Shown here: positions 13,654-25,011 of the stretch, piece by piece
Position numbering within the stretch: position 1 is the stretch's first letter
How the letters are laid out: each line of letters opens with the position of its first letter
Origin: Isoetes taiwanensis
Taxonomy: Eukaryota; Streptophyta; Lycopodiopsida; Isoetales; Isoetaceae
Length of the DNA: 64,000 nucleotides
Assembly: GCA_021234155.1 (NCBI GenBank)
Contig: JAJEKV010000109.1
Location: 2,598,738 to 2,662,737, forward strand
Reading direction: 5' to 3'
Program-made: the position numbers and the translations under genes
The notes under the pieces: generated by a model
Told to the model about the DNA's origin: nothing
What the model saw: only the letters and a program-made list of their open reading frames with translations
Databases searched by the model: none

Positions 13654-14394
13654 TCAAACCCTCGTTTTCTTTTTCCATGAAACCAAAACAGAATCCTGGA
13701 ATCGTCCAGGCATTCTTCTTCGTCTACCATTAACATTGTTTTCGATCTGTACCTTACTTACTTCAACATTCTCTGCCAAACCGATATTCTGCTTCTGCTC
13801 CTTTAATGCGCAGCTTACCTCCTCATTTGAAACATGCCCTAAATAATCTTTTGAAGAAGCAGAAGAAGTAGGACTTTTGTCATTTCCTTTTTCATGTTGT
13901 ATCAAAGAAACAGCAGCATCTGCAAGTAAGTAAAGGCCTCTCAGGCTTAAATCTTCCTTTTCATCTGTATCATGATGCAAGGAGCCATATAGGGTTGCTG
14001 TTTTGGACCAAGATATGTTATCTTTATAAGGCCAATAAATTTCTTGAGGCTCCTCTGCATCCCTGCTTTCACAACTAGATTCAGTGGAAGCCCTATTTAC
14101 TATGCATCTGCTGTGATAGGGTTCCACCCTCCCAGTTTCTAGATTTTGGATACAATTACCACTTCTAGCCTTTACAAAAGCCAGGCCACAGCGGCCAAGA
14201 TCAGTGCCTCGATTCCAGTCTTGACCCTTTTCAAAAACAGGGACTTGGATGTTGCCATTGCCACTCTTTGCAGAATCACAAGAAGAAAGAAACTTTGCGC
14301 ACCTTACCTGTTTATTTCTCTGAAGCTCCAAATTCTTTCTGTCACCACATCTCCATGCTTCCAATTCTTCCAAGCTTTTGAAACGATATTTCAT
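13654..14394 (-). CDS. Plant protein of unknown function, 246 aa
   Basis: A single uninterrupted frame from a true ATG at 14392-14394 to a stop near 13654. The protein is hydrophilic, with no signal peptide or membrane segment. Visible features are an N-terminal SLEELEAWRCGDRK, a central Ser/Glu-rich part, a short helix-like segment SLRGLYLLADAAVSLIQHEK (about residues 150-169), and a basic C-terminus, GRRRRMPGRFQDSVLVSWKK. The R/K-rich 'P-x-R/K-F-x-DSVL' ending is reminiscent of short plant nuclear proteins with a conserved tail of that kind, so nuclear location is plausible but inferred. It is the only long intact non-repeat frame in the left half of the window. About 250 bp upstream of the ATG is C/T-rich on the coding strand, as in a 5' UTR. 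The last exon of a spliced gene is the alternative. Confidence 0.65.
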   Translation of the reverse strand: MKYRFKSLEELEAWRCGDRKNLELQRNKQVRCAKFLSSCDSAKSGNGNIQVPVFEKGQDWNRGTDLGRCGLAFVKARSGNCIQNLETGRVEPYHSRCIVNRASTESSCESRDAEEPQEIYWPYKDNISWSKTATLYGSLHHDTDEKEDLSLRGLYLLADAAVSLIQHEKGNDKSPTSSASSKDYLGHVSNEEVSCALKEQKQNIGLAENVEVSKVQIENNVNGRRRRMPGRFQDSVLVSWKKKTRV

Positions 14395-15220
14395 GGCTCT
14401 GGATCACGAAACTCTTCAAGTTGAAGTGGAAGAACAAGTCTGGTATGGTAAGGAAGGCATGGATGGATGGAGGAAGGAAGGAAACTGAAAGTGCGAGCTT
14501 TGGGAGAGGAAGAAAGGTTTGGATTTGGGGCAAAGCTTCTGGAACCGGAGCAGAGAAAGGGCAAATGGAAACTGTGGCAAATTAGAAGCAGCAAGTGCAG
14601 GAGAAGTAAAAACGAAGCTTTAAGTCCGACGGATTAGAAGGCGCATTGAATGGAAGGAATGATCGAGTGGCCATGTCGATGGATCGATGAGTTTTTAGTA
14701 CGTGAAGGAAGTATAGGATAGGTTTACACTCGGCCCCTTGTTGCAATTAGGTTTAGCTCCATTCCCCCCACTCTTACATTGTTTATTTCTCTCTACAAAA
14801 ATGAAATGATCCATCCATCTCTGGCCTTTACACAAGAACATCAAGACCCTCCAAACCGGTTAGGCTGGATTCACATGCACCATCGCGACCTTCACCATCA
14901 TGTAAAATGCCATGCCATTTTACGCCCACCATCACTGGCCATCACAAATTTACAAAGGGTATAACAGGTCCCCTCTCCGACCATTGTTGCATGTGAACCA
15001 GCTCTTAGACAACTCCCATAGCTGCTCACATCACCTTCTATACAAGACCTCCCTTTATATATTCTTGAGGTGTTGATGCTTGTCGTTGTTCATTGTCGAA
15101 CCAGCACCACCAATGAGCTTGTGGTTTATTATATTCTCTTACTTTCCAGTATCCTTATTACTGCAAAGTTTTTGCCTTTGAAAACCCTTTGGGCTAAGGG
15201 TTCTTTATCACTGTCCATAA
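14395..15220. other. Upstream region of the 246-aa gene, then unassigned
   Basis: 14395-14640 is C/T-rich on the minus strand and probably holds the 5' leader of the 13654-14394 gene. No unambiguous TATA box was found. 14700-15220 shows nothing recognisable. Confidence 0.3.
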
Positions 15221-15298
15221 TGATTGTACTAGTTCAAATTGTATGGGCCACATAGCCACTTGGTCTTCGTGGATGCAGGAAAATCTATTCCACTCTAA
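15221..15298 (+). repeat. Diverged retroelement 3' end
   Basis: Contains 'ttgtatggg', 'ccacttggtcttcgtgga' and 'aaaatctattcca', matching the order of blocks in the copies at 541 and 22719, with a degraded short-repeat tail. Confidence 0.45.
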
Positions 15299-16730
15299 TG
15301 GCTTAGAGGTGTTGGGCACAACTAAGTTCTATGACAGGCAACTTCGCTCCTCAGCTTAGACCCTAGAAACGTGAAAACTAGTTACGTAACTTTTTTGCTT
15401 CTCTTTCAATTTGCTGCCACCTGGCACAGTTTCACATTCAGAATCATCATTTGCTTACATTCTATTTGCATAAAGGACACGTATCGCTTTAAAAATTGTC
15501 TAACCATTTCCACATTACAGAGGTGGTCATTTTGTCCACATTCCTGGTGTCAACCAGGCGCACCCAGTTTCCATGCTAGGAATGTCGACAAAATGGTTTT
15601 TCCTATATACACAATATTTTGTCTAGGTGACACATCATGCCATGAGATCAAACACATATATAAAGAGAATCTTGGCTAATTCTTTAAACAGACTTTCAAG
15701 GTTTAGGTATTCCTCATAAAAATCAATATTGCTATTTTAAGTATGCAAAAATTCTTACTTGTTCTTAATTTTGTTGTTTGTAATATCTTTACAATAAAGG
15801 GACATATAAAGCAGAATATGAGCATTGGATCATAAGCAAAAGTCTTGGCCAAGTTGATGTGCATGCCAGAAAACTGGCAAAAGGTGTGTCAATCTAGAGT
15901 TGATTCAGATTAAATCTTGCCCTCAGAATAGCCAAAAAAGTGAAATTAAAGGAAAATTTAGCTCATAATAAAGACGCCTGTATCTTTTCCTTGAAAATAT
16001 CGAACGTCTGTACCTTTTCCTAAAATATCTAGCTAACGATAAATCTAAAATGTAAAATTCTAGTTGGGTATCAAATTTGCTTGGAGAAGCTGTAAACGAG
16101 AGCTGAGAAATAAAAGCTAGACTCCCTAACAGTTTCAGATCTAAATCATTATTTTATCCATGCCTCTTTTCTCATATTAGAATCCACATCTAATTCTTTC
16201 CATAATTCTGCCATACTAGAATTTTAAATCCAGAGAGGGAGGGAGGGAGGGAGGGAGGAAGGGAGGATGGATATTTTAACGTCCACGGAGGCCAACTGAC
16301 CTATGAGACGGTTATAGACATACAATATATCGGATAGTATCCAAACACAAAAGAAAACCACTAAAGCCCTATACAATGTGTCTCTACCACTGGAACGAAA
16401 AAACCCCTCTTGTGGGAGGAAAAACCCTTGTAGTAGGCGTTCAAATTCCCTATCTGGGCGCTCAAATAGAACCGTCATTCTATCAGACTCTCTGGATTGG
16501 GTCAGTGAAAGACTAGTTGTTTGTGCTCTCAAGCTTGAACCAGGATGGGTGGTGAACTTGTGCCAGAGGATCTAGTTCAGTGATTTACTTCGATTATATT
16601 TAATAGAGTTGCTAAGTTTTGTAGGGAAAGAAGACCATCCAATCATACACAATCATTTCGTCTAAAAGTTATTAGATACCTTGATGATGCAAAAAAATTT
16701 ATTTGAAGTCATTATGGTAGATTTTGAAAT
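15299..16730. other. Intergenic, no gene recognised
   Basis: Only short frames without domains. A (GAGG)n microsatellite lies at 16231-16265; the minus-strand frame over it (16224-16532) is explained by that repeat and a chance open frame. Confidence 0.4.
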
Positions 16731-16734
16731 GCAG

Positions 16735-16920
16735 TGCAGCTGGACTACCCCAATCATTGGATCTATCGATCCCACAGCCTACAATTTATATTGGGGCCTT
16801 TGGACACCTCTAGTTTCGATAGTGGTCTATCCATGGCCTAAAATGTATGTTGGGGTCTTTGGACACCTCTCATTTTGATAGTGGTCTATTTTGAGGCATC
16901 TACAGTTTTGAAATTTGTAT
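16735..16920 (+). repeat. Dispersed repeat, diverged copy A
   Basis: Contains 'ggactacccc', 'ggatctatcgatcc', 'ttggggcctttggacacctc' and 'gatagtggtc', with an internal duplication of the 'ggggcctttggacacctc' block. The same ordered blocks occur in the two closer copies at 18533 and 18966. Confidence 0.55.
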
Positions 16921-18532
16921 ACAATGGAACCTATTTGGAGTATAATATGTGAACTTGAACCCCCACAAAAAAATCAATGCTCTAAAGAGAATGCTTTCAT
17001 CAATATAACTGACAATTGAAGGTAATTATCTTCTCAAGTTAGACCTACCATTAATAATATGAGTCTCTCTCAGCATAAAATGGTTTCAAGTTGGCCCTTT
17101 GCACTACCAAATCAATTTTCCCCTATGACCCATGTTCTTATTGTAAGTATTTAAAAATGAAAATTATGAGTTAAACATAGGTTAGATGCTTTACTGTATA
17201 GGGAAAAGGAATTTCAGATGTCATTCCTTGTTTTTTCGGTGATTGTTACGACCGGTGGCAGTCCGGAGCAGCACACCGGATAAACATGGGATCGCAAATC
17301 AAATGCCATTTCTCTACAATAGAGAAGTTGTGGGAGCCGCTTTTTCTACACAGGTTTGAGGATTGTTTAGAAGATTTGTGCTGATCTAGGAAGTTAAGGC
17401 GCAGATTCAGCGCATTGTTTTTACACAATGAAGATGATATGCTACAATTTTACACAGATTCACTGCCAGTTCTTCGCTATTATCTATAGTAACTTCTAGC
17501 TAGTTGATTTGGCTGCACAGATCTTCAGTTGATTCGGCTTCCAGTTGATTCAGTGCACAGATCTTCTGCCTTTTTTGCACAGTTGATTCAGCGAGTTGCA
17601 GCAAATAGGCTCTCAACCTAGTATTTGCCCTAATCTACCAATTGTCTACCGGATGGAGCACTGAACTTCTATTCCATGTTATTGTGAGTTGCCATAAGTC
17701 GGCATAAGAATATACGCCAGAAAACAGTGGCAAAAACTTGCAAAATACTTCAATTGACCAATTCCAAAAGTGTGTTATATATCATATCATACAAAACCAA
17801 ACATATCACTCAATCAACTTACCCCACATAAAGAACATTTCTAAAGCTTGAGAATTATCAGTATCCAACACAAGCTTTAGTATACTAGCCCTACAAAAAT
17901 CATCAATACCATTATGCACCACTATTTATTTCATGAGACCTTAGGAATAGGTAAGACCAATGTTGTTGTGATGTTAGTAGAAGTTAGAAGTCTCCTCCTC
18001 CAATCAAGCGTTATGGGTATGGTTGTATATCTCATATGCTAACTCTACGTTAGGATGTGGTAAACCCTAAGAAATCCCATATTCTAGTTTTATGTTGCGA
18101 TGTGGTATAGCCTATGTAGAAATTCCCTATTGGCTTCAAACAATCCATTTATCTCAACATGTTTTCCATGGCTAATCTATGTTTATTTTGTGATTATTTA
18201 TGATTTAATGGCTTTAATTTGAATGTCATTGTGATCGAGTTGGAATCATGTACTCTAGTTTATGCTGGAAGACCCCAACCAAAAGAAATCCTACAGTATC
18301 ACATGGGACTTTCTCTGTTGACATTACCTTGTGTCTTACATTTGTCCATGCAACGTGGAAACTAAAGATGTTTTAATTCTCATATGCAAAAATAAAGATG
18401 TAGTCATCTATCGAGGATCAGATTAAATTTCATCTAACGTGATCAATTTTGCCCTATTATGGTTGCCATAATTGAATATAAAGGAAAACTATTAGACATG
18501 GAGAATTTAATCAGACATAATCTAAATGAGGT
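16921..18532. other. Intergenic, no gene recognised
   Basis: Around 17500-17600 a short motif ('gttgattc' + 'gcacagatcttc') repeats irregularly three to four times. No coding frame could be supported. Confidence 0.4.
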
Positions 18533-18706
18533 GCACCCCGGATTACCACAGTCGTCGGATCCGTCGATCCTACGACCCAAATCGTACATCAGGGCCTCTG
18601 GGCACCTCTCGTTTTGCATATGGTCATTTATGATTGGAGATGCCTATGATTTTGAAATATGAAATACGAGTTCGCCTAAGGTTTTGAGGGAATATTGAAC
18701 CTCTGT
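18533..18706 (+). repeat. Dispersed repeat, copy B
   Basis: About 170 bp, nearly identical to 18966-19141. Shared blocks include 'ccacagtcgtcggat', 'gggcctct' + 'acacctctcgttt', 'gtcatttatgattggagatg' and 'tacgagttcgcctaaggttt'. Confidence 0.75.
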
Positions 18707-18965
18707 ACGACTTTGCCTAAGATTTTAGAATATGAAATATAGGGGCTCGAACCTCTACCAAAATAAATCAATGTCTTAATAAGACGACTATAATCAATAT
18801 ACCCAATGAGCTAATGTGATTATTTTCTATCTTGAATCTATATTTTTTTTATAACAATCCATTCAATTGTCTTTGGAATATATGGCCTATGGTTTTAAAA
18901 ATTGTTATGTTTACATCTATACCAAATCCCCCTAGAACCCCTCGTTATTATACTATATATTCTAA

Positions 18966-19141
18966 ACGAGGTGCACCCTGGACTACCACAGTCGTCGGAT
19001 TCGTCAATCCTACGACCCAGATCGTACGTTGGGGCCTCTAGACACCTCTCGTTTCGCATATAGTCATTTATGATTGGAGATGCCTATGATTTTTAAATAT
19101 GAAATACGAGTTCGCCTAAGGTTTTGAGGGAATATTGAACT
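18966..19141 (+). repeat. Dispersed repeat, copy C
   Basis: Direct repeat of copy B with about 90% identity by eye. The spacer between B and C (18707-18965) also repeats a short piece of the 3' end ('cgcctaaggttttgaggg' and 'gcctaagattttag'). Confidence 0.75.
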
Positions 19142-19888
19142 CACGCGAATATTTTGAGCGCATCTTACAACTTTTTTGTACTACCCTAATTCAGATACCC
19201 AAAATGCGCATTGTGCATGTCTTGCCATAATTTTGTTCTAAAGATTTACGCAAAGGAGCTTTGAGGGTCCCTAGTCCACAAAAGGTCTACCATGAATAAA
19301 AGGGCACCTTATAAAGTTAGATTTAGTGTATGGATGGCCAGGAAAAAGCCTCCAACTAAGAAGTCATTGCTTACACAGAAGGTCCCCCATCCTACAAGTG
19401 CTCAGTCTAGTGCACAACTCCATTGCCAGGTGGAAGTTAATTCCTCGTGCCACGTAGGATCTACCATCTTTTGTTTTTGGTCCGCATCAACCTCTTGGAA
19501 TTGGCCTAGAAAGTACCCTGGACCAGCAAGTCCAATGTTTTTCCCCTCCATTCCAAGACCAGATGCGGGCTGTTCATTGCAATGGAGGGATGGCTGCCAC
19601 ATCTATGATTGTGTCTATTGAAAGATGGATACAACTGCTATAGTTGCTACAGGTCTTGGTTCCAGAATCTGTTGGTCAGTGTGTGGAAACTAGTGATGCT
19701 TCCGTATAGACATCTGAGCCCCAGTTACGGCTACACGCGAAGCACTGCATTGAGATGGGACCTACCATAGTGTCGCCTAGATGGACATGGTAGACATATC
19801 CATCTGGACGTCGTCTGAGGACTTATTGCATGCATGAGAACGAGCAACACATGTAGTTTGAGGCCTTTTAACATATGTAGTCCACCAG
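19142..19888. other. Intergenic, no gene recognised
   Basis: The frame at 19292-19621 (plus) has no recognisable domain. Nothing else could be supported. Confidence 0.35.
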
Positions 19889-19891
19889 AGG

Positions 19892-20518
19892 CACTACTAC
19901 AGAACGGACAATTTGCGGCGTCAATAGCGACGTCCTAACAACATATCAGCGACGTCAGACGTCGCATGCGCACGCCCTATGAACGTTTTCCTCACGTCGC
20001 AAACGACGTCGCCGTGGATTCATTGCACTGCGTCGCGTCGCATATGTGACGTTATGGAAACTCATTGAGGTTGTAAAAACGTACATGATATGTCATTTTT
20101 TTTTATGTTCTAACCACATTTCACATGCGGCGTGATGGCAATGTCATTGATGTTTTAAAACGTACATCATACGTGCGCCCCAAATATTTTTCTGCGACTC
20201 GAGCCCCTAATCTCTCGCTAACAAACCTATGGCCTTACCAACAAACCAATGAGTCATATTAATATTTATTCTCTATTTATTTCTTAAGTCATAAGACATA
20301 TTGCAGTTCCGACATCCCACATCGCAATGACGTCCCATTTGCGACGTGACACGTTGCTCTTGCGACATTTCACGTCGTGCTATATAGGACACTATTGCGA
20401 CGTCTAACTATACGTTCCAACTGCGACGTGGGACGTTCTATCTGCGACGTCATGGAACGTACGCGATTTTTGCAACGCGGACAAACTGAAGTCGCAAACA
20501 ATCCATCCTCTAATAGTG
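19892..20518. mobile_element. 627-bp CACTA-type MITE
   Basis: The left end reads CACTACTACAGA. The right end reads CCTCTAATAGTG, which is CACTATTAGAGG when reversed, giving terminal inverted repeats of about 12 bp with 9 matches. The trinucleotide AGG flanks both ends (19889-19891 and 20519-20521), the 3-bp target duplication expected of CACTA (CMC) transposons. Both subterminal regions are crowded with GCGACGT/ACGTCGC motifs in both orientations, the usual pattern of transposase binding sites in this superfamily. There is no transposase; the frame that starts inside at 20377 is a by-product. It must have been moved by a transposase encoded elsewhere. Confidence 0.85.
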
Positions 20519-20521
20519 AGG

Positions 20522-20940
20522 ACAAGCAGCACCCGCCTAGCTTGATCCTGCATATCGTAGGTATTACAAAGGTGGCTGACTATCCAGCTATGGAAGAGGC
20601 AGTATATTTTTTCACACAGGTTATATAAACACAGGCAATGGCATTATCTCAACCAGTCGGGTTGGAGTAGTTCGACCCGACCGCCCTCGCCACCCCCTAG
20701 TTCAGTTTAGAGATGTTATTTGCTATCTACATATCCTGAAGCATGGGAATCATATAAAAGGAACAACCTTTTTTCTTCAAGAGGATCTCACCCTAGGACA
20801 GCTTTGCAGATGGAAAAAGAAACTATGTCGGGTTTGAGAAGCTTGTCCGCAACAGAAGTGTGCAGTGTACAGAGAAGGAGGGGCTATTATTATAGGGATT
20901 AGTAGCCTTTTGACCCATGGATAGTTGGTGTGTATCCCCA
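20522..20940. other. Unassigned sequence between MITE and retroelement end
   Basis: Contains a GC-rich inverted motif near 20658-20680 (GTCGGG / CCCGAC) but no gene. Confidence 0.3.
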
Positions 20941-21096
20941 CTCTTCATTTTTGTTTGTAAACGTTGTTCTTTTACTCTTGTGATGCGGCTTAGTCCCTGA
21001 GTTTTAGTTTGAGCACTCGCCCTTTGCATGTACTTCATCCTATAAGCTTGGGGAGCTTCCCTTGGATGTTAAAAATATCTTATCTTATCTTATGTT
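20941..21096 (+). repeat. Retroelement 3' end with (CTTAT)n tail
   Basis: Ends 'cttggatgttaaaaatat' followed by three copies of CTTAT. The 'gtggatgttaaaaa' plus short tandem repeat pattern is shared with 22799 and 42332, where the tails are (CTATT)n. Confidence 0.5.
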
Positions 21097-21424
21097 AAAG
21101 AGTTTATACATGCATCCACATTATGCCCCTTTCATTCTGGCCAAAATTTTTACAAGCCAATAGATGGCTTTTGTGATATTGATAGAAAGCAATATGAGGA
21201 AAGAAGGGAACAACTATAACCACCACAATATGGGTCTAAAGAAGCAACACGTAGGCATGCTTCAAGACTTCATGAATGCATAGGTGTTGATATCTACTAG
21301 AAATGATGTAAATAACGAGACAATCACTCCAGAAAAAATGTACATTTTAGCCATTATATCCTAGTGTCAATTATGTACCTTATCTTTTTGTTAAGAGCTG
21401 CTTTGCATGTGATTATTGAGTATA
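21097..21424. other. No feature recognised
   Basis: AT-rich sequence with no supported feature. Confidence 0.3.
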
Positions 21425-21720
21425 TATGGCAGGTTTAAGGTCTGTACCACTGGACCAGTTGGTCGTACTTGAACCCGTGACCTCGAGGTAATGAATTTTT
21501 AAGGTCTCATTACTAAATCGATATTGGCCAGATTTGAACCTGTGATCTCAGGTGTGACAGTTTAAGGTCCTCCCACTAGACTATGCCCCAAAGAACACCC
21601 ATATTTTTTTTTTTGGGGTCCTCCCTTAACAACCTTACATCGAATGCTACTCTGGGTGGCCTCAAACTCGGGAGATATTTATTCTAGGACTAGTGTGTTA
21701 CCACTAGACCACAAGTGCTA
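21425..21720 (-). repeat. Cluster of tRNA-like SINE heads
   Basis: Read on the minus strand, three tRNA-like stretches follow each other. The first (about 21720-21655) has GGTCTAGTGGTAAC (A box) and GAGTTTGAGGCC (degenerate B box). The second (about 21594-21528) starts GGGGCATAGTCTAGTGG (A box) and has GGTTCAAATCT (B box) at normal spacing. The third (about 21510-21460) repeats the middle and the B box (GGGTTCAAG) of the second with a decayed A box. No cloverleaf good enough for a working tRNA is evident. This looks like an internal Pol III promoter head of a tRNA-derived, partly dimeric SINE. Confidence 0.6.
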
Positions 21721-22718
21721 TGTGGATAAATCAAGATCAACTCCTTAAGAGAATGGATTATACATGTGGTTATCATGCTACACAGGCTTATTTCACATGT
21801 ATTGTGAATACCCATATTGCTCATTCAGATTGGAACACATGTCAAGACATCCATTGCAGCATAGAAGCATGTACAATAGCTACAGGGTTGATAACAACTA
21901 CAACCAACATCCATGGAACTAGTAAAGACATCATTCCCTATTATAGAAGTGCTTTACAAGCATTTGAAAATAAAGGGAAAAGTACATGGAATGGACCAAA
22001 CCATTATGTGAATCTAGAAAGTACAAGGCTCCTTAATAGATGCAATAATAGCCACATGACTCCACATGAACAAATAGTGTCACCTCCTATTATCATATCA
22101 TAACGAGGCAAACAAAGGCTACAAGTCTTTTAGCCCATGTATCTAAACTAGATGTCCGGAAATTGAGGTGTCAATATATCAAAGGGCAATCTCAAACCAA
22201 CTAAACCTTAAATCTCTAAATCAAACCTTTGAATAGTTTTATATTTTGCATTGTCCACATCTTCATTTTGTTCATCTCGAGGCCTAAATGATGACGGACG
22301 AAAAATATGCTTGTGAAACCACATATCTACAATCTTGGGAAATATAAGTTTTTGATGTTGTATAAGATATGCACTTGTTACTATATAAAACACAACAGTT
22401 ATTTTATATAAAAAAAAGAAAAAGATTTAGGTGTTGTGCATGCTTGTGTAGAGATGTTATAATATGTCTCACCTTAAGTTAGCCACATTTATGCTCTACA
22501 TTAACCAATGCCACTTATTGAAATAGCTTATTATTGTTGGGAGCTCTTGGCTATCTAACTTTATTAGAGAGCCTCCCTTATAAAGCAAAAGCCCTACATT
22601 CCAACTTATGAGATGCGTATGAGGTAAAGGCAGAGATGGTCATGATTTGGATCAAATCAAGGATTTGCATCACCTCATCATTAAATCACACTATCCTCTC
22701 ACTCTCTCCTAGTAGTAA
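21721..22718. other. Intergenic; one 127-codon frame of unknown status
   Basis: The plus-strand frame 21720-22103 begins at the end of the SINE-like cluster and reads through Thr/Ile/His-rich sequence with no recognised domain. I do not support it as a gene. Confidence 0.3.
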
Positions 22719-22799
22719 TAATTGTACTAGGCCATTGTATGGGTTCCATGGCCTCTTGGTCTTCGTGGACGTTAAAAATCTCTAGTCTATTCTATTCTC
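22719..22799 (+). repeat. Retroelement 3' end with (TCTAT)n tail
   Basis: Contains 'ttgtatgggttccatggcc', 'cttggtcttcgtggacgtta' and a tail of CTATT units. It is the best-preserved member of the group that includes 541, 15221, 42272 and 49505. Confidence 0.6.
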
Positions 22800-23460
22800 A
22801 AGATTGATATTGATAAGTCCTAAATTTGCTCATTGCAGAGGAGAGGGCCAAACAAAAGTACCAAGCTAGGCAATTCTCATATAGTCATTAGTTTTTATGT
22901 TCCTTCTTTAAGTCTCTTTAGTATACTAACACAAAAAACAATTAGTATTCAACTAATTTCTCTCATTGGCATGTTGCTCGTAGTCTTCCTTGCCATTTGT
23001 GATCCTTTGGCTATTTGCCCCAAAGTTTCTACTTCGCATTCCAAATATACTTGCATTTGGAACCATTTATTTTACATTATGGAGTCTTTTCTGCACACTG
23101 AATATAAATTAAATGCTTTTTCACATGAGGGAGTCTCTAGATTCCACCTTAAAAATCTTTCACTTGACACCCGGCTTAGTTAAATATGAATGAGATTAGG
23201 TTATTATTCTTAGGGAATGATTGTCTACACCTGTGACATTCACATCAAAGTTTGGAGCTTATTGCATTAGTTATTCACAAATGGTCGTTTTCAAGCTTTT
23301 TGGGTTAATTAGAATTCACAACATTAGCATAATCTAGAAATAATTTTGAAATATGCTATTTAGATATCAGAGCCTAGGAGATATTGGGGCAATGAATCGT
23401 GAATCAATGTTTTTCAAGGAAATCTTATGTGAATGGCAATCATTTATTGCAGGGATTGTT

Positions 23461-23800
23461 GGAGAGAACATCCAGCATCCTGATTGTACAGTTGCATGGC
23501 TCTAATCAAGAGGCAACAACAGTTATAGCACCTCTTGGACTGGACCGATCCATTTAGAGAGGCGTATATATTCATTGCAGTTCGAGGTAAAGTTGTCTGA
23601 AAACTATAAAACCTTCATTCTTCTTTGGATGCAAGATCACCCGGAGTTTTGGACTGCGGGGGAAGGATTGGGGAAGGAGATTACAATCCAGCATCCTTGT
23701 TGTACACTTGGAGGACTCTAATGAAGAGTCATCAGCATTTATACCCCCCTCTTAGGTTGGACCGATCCACTTAGAGATCTGCATCTGTTCACGTAATTAT
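23461..23800. repeat. Imperfect ~220-bp tandem duplication
   Basis: Two blocks near 23461-23580 and 23680-23800 share 'catccagcatcctgattgta'-like text, 'ctctaat-aagag', and 'ggac(t)ggaccgatccatttag', followed by a similar A/T-rich end. No coding content. Confidence 0.55.
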
Positions 23801-23943
23801 GTTATATATTCATGGCCATGGGCTTGTCCACTTGTTTTCCTCCTCAAATATCTTTCTTTATGTATTTCTCTTTCTCTATATATGTTTCTGTTTCCTATTT
23901 ATACAGGGCTCGCAATGGTTGGGACTGTGATTCTTGCATGGTA

Positions 23944-25011
23944 TTCCTAGGATGGGTCCTATGATACAAACAAGTGAAGTGAAGTGGTGTTTCCATTGAG
24001 CTTTGTAAAATCATTGAATACAAATTGATTCTCCTACTCGGGGTAGAACTTTTGACAAAACTTGAGATTTGAATGCTCCGAAACTAGACAATCATCGAGA
24101 GCATGACGAAAGTAAGGAATACAAGATAAAACATGAGTTATCTGTCGTTTGATCTATGCAAAGATGAGAAAACTAGCGACCGCTTTCATTGGGATAAAAA
24201 ACACCGCCCTTTCCGGTTTTCAAGGAAAATCCTAACGAAAAACAGTCGCCAACGCTCTCGAAAAATGCCGCTAGCATATTTCTAGTGAGAAGTGAGGTGA
24301 TATACGACATGATGGTGTTGAAAACTGAGATAACTGCAAGAAAATGACCTGCAATGGAAAATATGAAAAAAGGAAAATGATTCGTTCAAAAGTTAGAAGC
24401 CTGAGGCATAGGACCAAAACATCAAGAATATAAAAGCAATCGGAGGCTCCAAGGCCATGCCAAGGAAGAAACAGTAGCTGACCAATTGGAAATCGTCTGC
24501 AGAAACACAACGGGAAAAAGCGTCCGATTAGTACTGCCTCGGGGACTACAGCGCCAGCCGAGGAGAAAATAACAAATAGTCTCGAAGGCTACAATGCCAG
24601 GCTGAGAAAAAAGAAACTATACAAACAAAGTTGACAGCCATAGAGCTACAATATAGATGGAACAACACGCTGGGTGAAAATGAATAATAAATACTGCCTC
24701 GGAGGCTATAGAGCCACACCGAGAAAGAAGACTACACACAAAAAATAGGAGGCCATGGGGCCATCATAAGATGAATCGTAACCAAATACTAGATACTCCC
24801 AAAGTCGCAGATACAACAAACAAACCTAGATATGAGAGAGGGACAGGGGGGCAGGAAACTTGTGGGGGGAAAAGAGAAAGAATGAAAAGGAGCTCAAGAG
24901 AATGTCGATGACTGGAAAAGAAGAATGAAGCAGTATAAATAGGAGAGGCGAGGAAAGGCGTCCCCATCCAAGGAAAGTCTGTTCTATTGCTATCGCAATA
25001 GAATCGTCACA
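23944..25011 (+). mobile_element. Hairpin-ended element, copy 3: short unit
   Basis: Starts TTCCTAGGATGGG directly after an A (23943). A reversed partner (CCCATCCAAGGAA, 24963-24975) stands just before a 9-bp perfect hairpin (TTCTATTGC / GCAATAGAA, about 24982-25002). The unit ends GTCACA at 25011 and the next unit begins TTCTTAGGATG at 25012. Internally there is a fold-back at 24214-24232 and a loose array of small C/G-rich hairpins at 24430-24770. The first ~200 bp match 36958-36700 (minus) and the last ~150 bp match 36180-36032. No protein. The architecture matches non-autonomous Helitron2/Helentron-type elements. Confidence 0.8.

Noticed and set aside
21425-21720. Functional tRNA genes
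   Set aside because: A and B boxes are present, but acceptor stems and anticodon arms do not pair and the copies are degenerate; a SINE head is a better account.
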